From the NCBI GenBank assembly GCA_963575745.1, contig CAUYUJ010003635.1, forward strand, positions 1-64,000: a stretch of 64,000 bases of DNA, read 5' to 3'. Under the pieces are notes generated by a model. The model was not told where the DNA came from. It ran no database searches and saw nothing but the letters and a program-made list of their open reading frames with translations. Shown in pieces: positions 62,545-64,000 of the stretch. Position 1 is the first letter of the stretch. Each line of letters begins with the position of its first letter. This DNA is from Prorocentrum cordatum. Lineage: Eukaryota; Sar; Dinophyceae; Prorocentrales; Prorocentraceae. The translations under genes and the position numbers were made by a program.

Positions 62545-63861
62545 ATGATGCGCACCCGCGCGACCATGCTAGGAAGACGTTGGGAGCAGCTCGCAGTGGT
62601 CGGTCTCGTTCTGACGTCGCCCGCAGGCGCCCTCACGCGGGGGAGCCCCGACCCGAAGCCCGTGCCGCGCGTTCGCCAGACGCCCATGCCGGAGGCGCCC
62701 AGCTTCTTGGCGCCCGCTGCCGCCGAGGAGGTGCAGTCTCACGTGCGGGCCTGGTTCGACGTGATCGAGTCGGAGCTGTCGGAGCTGACGACGGTCGACT
62801 ACTCGAAGCGTGCGGCCTGCGTGCCAGTGACTGGCGCCTACATCACCCTGGTGGTCCACATCTCAAAGAGCAGCTACAGACTCCACTGTGGTGAGTTCAG
62901 TGGCTCTCGTGGCCCGCCACTGAAGGAGATCCTGGACGTCATCGTGCCAGGCCTCCCGGCTGACGTGGACGTGTACGTGCCCTTCGGCCTGCACGACGGC
63001 GTGCAGAACGTCCGTTCTGGCAACTTGGGCATACCGGTCTTCGGCACTATGTATCACCCGATGTATTCTTCTATCGCTGTGCCTTTCGCGATGGGCACGG
63101 TCCGGTCTCCTCTGCCATATGTCAACACGCCGGTTGTCGGCTGGGACAAATATGTGAAAGAGAATCTAAAATGTAACAGCACCAGCGCGCGCATCAAGAA
63201 GGCTGTCTTCCGCGGCAGAACGCAGTGGAGGGGGATGAAGTTCGGGACATGCACGCAGAGCTGCGGCTGGGAAGACAATGGCCGGTGGCTCCTTCACATG
63301 CTTGGCGAGTCTCACCCTGACATGTTCGACACTGAAGCCACGAAGATCAACCACAGACGCAAGAGAAGTAATGTCAGCGACTTCCTGCCCTTGACGGAAC
63401 AGCTGTGCAACTACCAGGCTATATTGAACGTGGGGAGCAACAGCGACTGGGCCGAAAGACTCAGGCAGTGTTTTTACGGAAACGCCGTCGTCATGTTGCC
63501 CGAGAATCCGCCATCAGAGTTTTTCACCAGCTTCATGCGACCGTGGAGACATTTCTGGCCCATCAAGCCTGACCTCAGCGATGTCGTTGAACAAGTGTCC
63601 CATGTCATGTTGCTGGAGAACACGTCGCGGCAGCTGCAGGGTCAGAAGGATTTTGGCAGAAAGTACTTGAGCGAGGAGTTTATGTACTATTACAACAAGC
63701 TGGCTATCATGGAGTACGACGCGCGGGTGAAGAGCTCGGTCGATAGGACGCAGGCTGTCCAGAGCAGCTTCGCCGCAGAAGAGGCGAGGTCCCTCCTTAA
63801 GCTGGGCGGTTGCCGTCGCTTCTATAAGCGTGCGTGCCCAGCTTCCCAAGCCAGGACTTGA
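62545..63861 (+). CDS. GT90 / CAP10-like O-glycosyltransferase
   Basis: 438 residues. The ATG pair at 62,545 is in frame with a signal peptide (LAVVGLVLTSPAGA, residues 16-29), so the protein enters the secretory pathway. The CAP10/GT90 signature follows: VDVYVPFGLHDG (141-152), PVFGTMYH, KKAVFRGRTQWRG (218-230, the family's FRGxT substrate loop), NYQAILNVGSNSDWAERLRQ (289-308), CFYGNAVVMLPENPPSEFF (309-327), WRHFWPIKPDLSDVVEQ (334-350) and a closing YYYNKLAIMEYDAR. GT90 enzymes use UDP-sugars; animal members glucosylate or xylosylate EGF repeats in the ER and fungal CAP10 acts in capsule xylosylation. The substrate here is unknown. Intronless with a near-perfect SL relict, so a retroposed, probably functional copy. 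Confidence 0.8.
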   Translation: MMRTRATMLGRRWEQLAVVGLVLTSPAGALTRGSPDPKPVPRVRQTPMPEAPSFLAPAAAEEVQSHVRAWFDVIESELSELTTVDYSKRAACVPVTGAYITLVVHISKSSYRLHCGEFSGSRGPPLKEILDVIVPGLPADVDVYVPFGLHDGVQNVRSGNLGIPVFGTMYHPMYSSIAVPFAMGTVRSPLPYVNTPVVGWDKYVKENLKCNSTSARIKKAVFRGRTQWRGMKFGTCTQSCGWEDNGRWLLHMLGESHPDMFDTEATKINHRRKRSNVSDFLPLTEQLCNYQAILNVGSNSDWAERLRQCFYGNAVVMLPENPPSEFFTSFMRPWRHFWPIKPDLSDVVEQVSHVMLLENTSRQLQGQKDFGRKYLSEEFMYYYNKLAIMEYDARVKSSVDRTQAVQSSFAAEEARSLLKLGGCRRFYKRACPASQART

Positions 63862-64000
63862 GGGGATCTCGAAGGCGTTTGCCTTTCGAGGTCTCCCCCT
63901 GGCATCGTTTCCCCTCTTCCCGCCTCTCCTTCCCTCCTCTCCCCTTCTCTCTCCTTCCGCCTTTCCTTCCCCTGTCCATTGATCGGTGAATTGTACTTAC
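63862..64000 (+). other. 3' flank of the GT90 gene
   Basis: Pyrimidine-rich sequence (CCTCTCCCCTTCTCTCTCCT). No poly(A) tract or target duplication is visible before the window ends. Confidence 0.5.

Overview
The window reads as nuclear DNA of a dinoflagellate. A Prorocentrum- or Polarella-like species is my guess; the sequence does not name one. The main reason is that degraded copies of the 22-nt dinoflagellate spliced leader (DinoSL) lie a few tens of bases upstream of most recognisable genes, on the gene's own strand. The DNA is GC-rich and most of it is satellite and minisatellite. The genes are short and mostly intronless, and one candidate intron has a GA-AG border and terminal inverted repeats, as described for dinoflagellate introner elements. 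No rRNA, complete tRNA, CRISPR array or bacterial operon is visible.

Layout. 1-8.3 kb is repeats: minisatellites, two copies of a 16-bp satellite cassette and dispersed modules. At 8.35-9.05 kb (+) is the last exon of a LamG-domain protein. At 9.4-10.75 kb is an array of alternating GT and CG tracts. From 11.5 to 31.9 kb every supported gene is on the minus strand: an ISXO2-type transposase with an in-frame TAG, a large unrecognised gene with a P-loop-like motif (also with an in-frame TAG), a two-exon coiled-coil gene, a zinc-finger/GT25-like glycosyltransferase with a candidate introner, a charged coiled-coil ORF, an unrecognised gene with a frameshift, and a protein resembling the zinc-ribbon OB fold of RPA1. 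A satellite palindrome of about 3 kb lies at 17.5-20.6 kb.

From 35.4 kb to the right end every supported gene is on the plus strand: a Golgi-type sulfotransferase, two unrecognised genes sharing one 5' leader, a decayed LINE-type retrotransposon (53.3-56.5 kb), and a GT90/CAP10-like glycosyltransferase at 62.5-63.9 kb. Between them lie more 16-bp cassettes, triplet microsatellites, an array of 21-nt perfect palindromes (45.4-46.8 kb), a poly(T)-(TA)n-poly(A) hairpin (52.8 kb) and a 4.1-kb 22-bp satellite (56.7-60.8 kb).

The genes form no pathway. What links them is how they seem to have arrived: trans-spliced mRNAs reverse-transcribed and reinserted, leaving SL relicts, among modular repeats. 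The two one-way gene blocks, convergent at about 9-11.5 kb and divergent at about 32-35 kb, match the unidirectional gene organisation known from dinoflagellate chromosomes. Very long ORFs inside the satellites are composition artefacts and are not annotated as genes.
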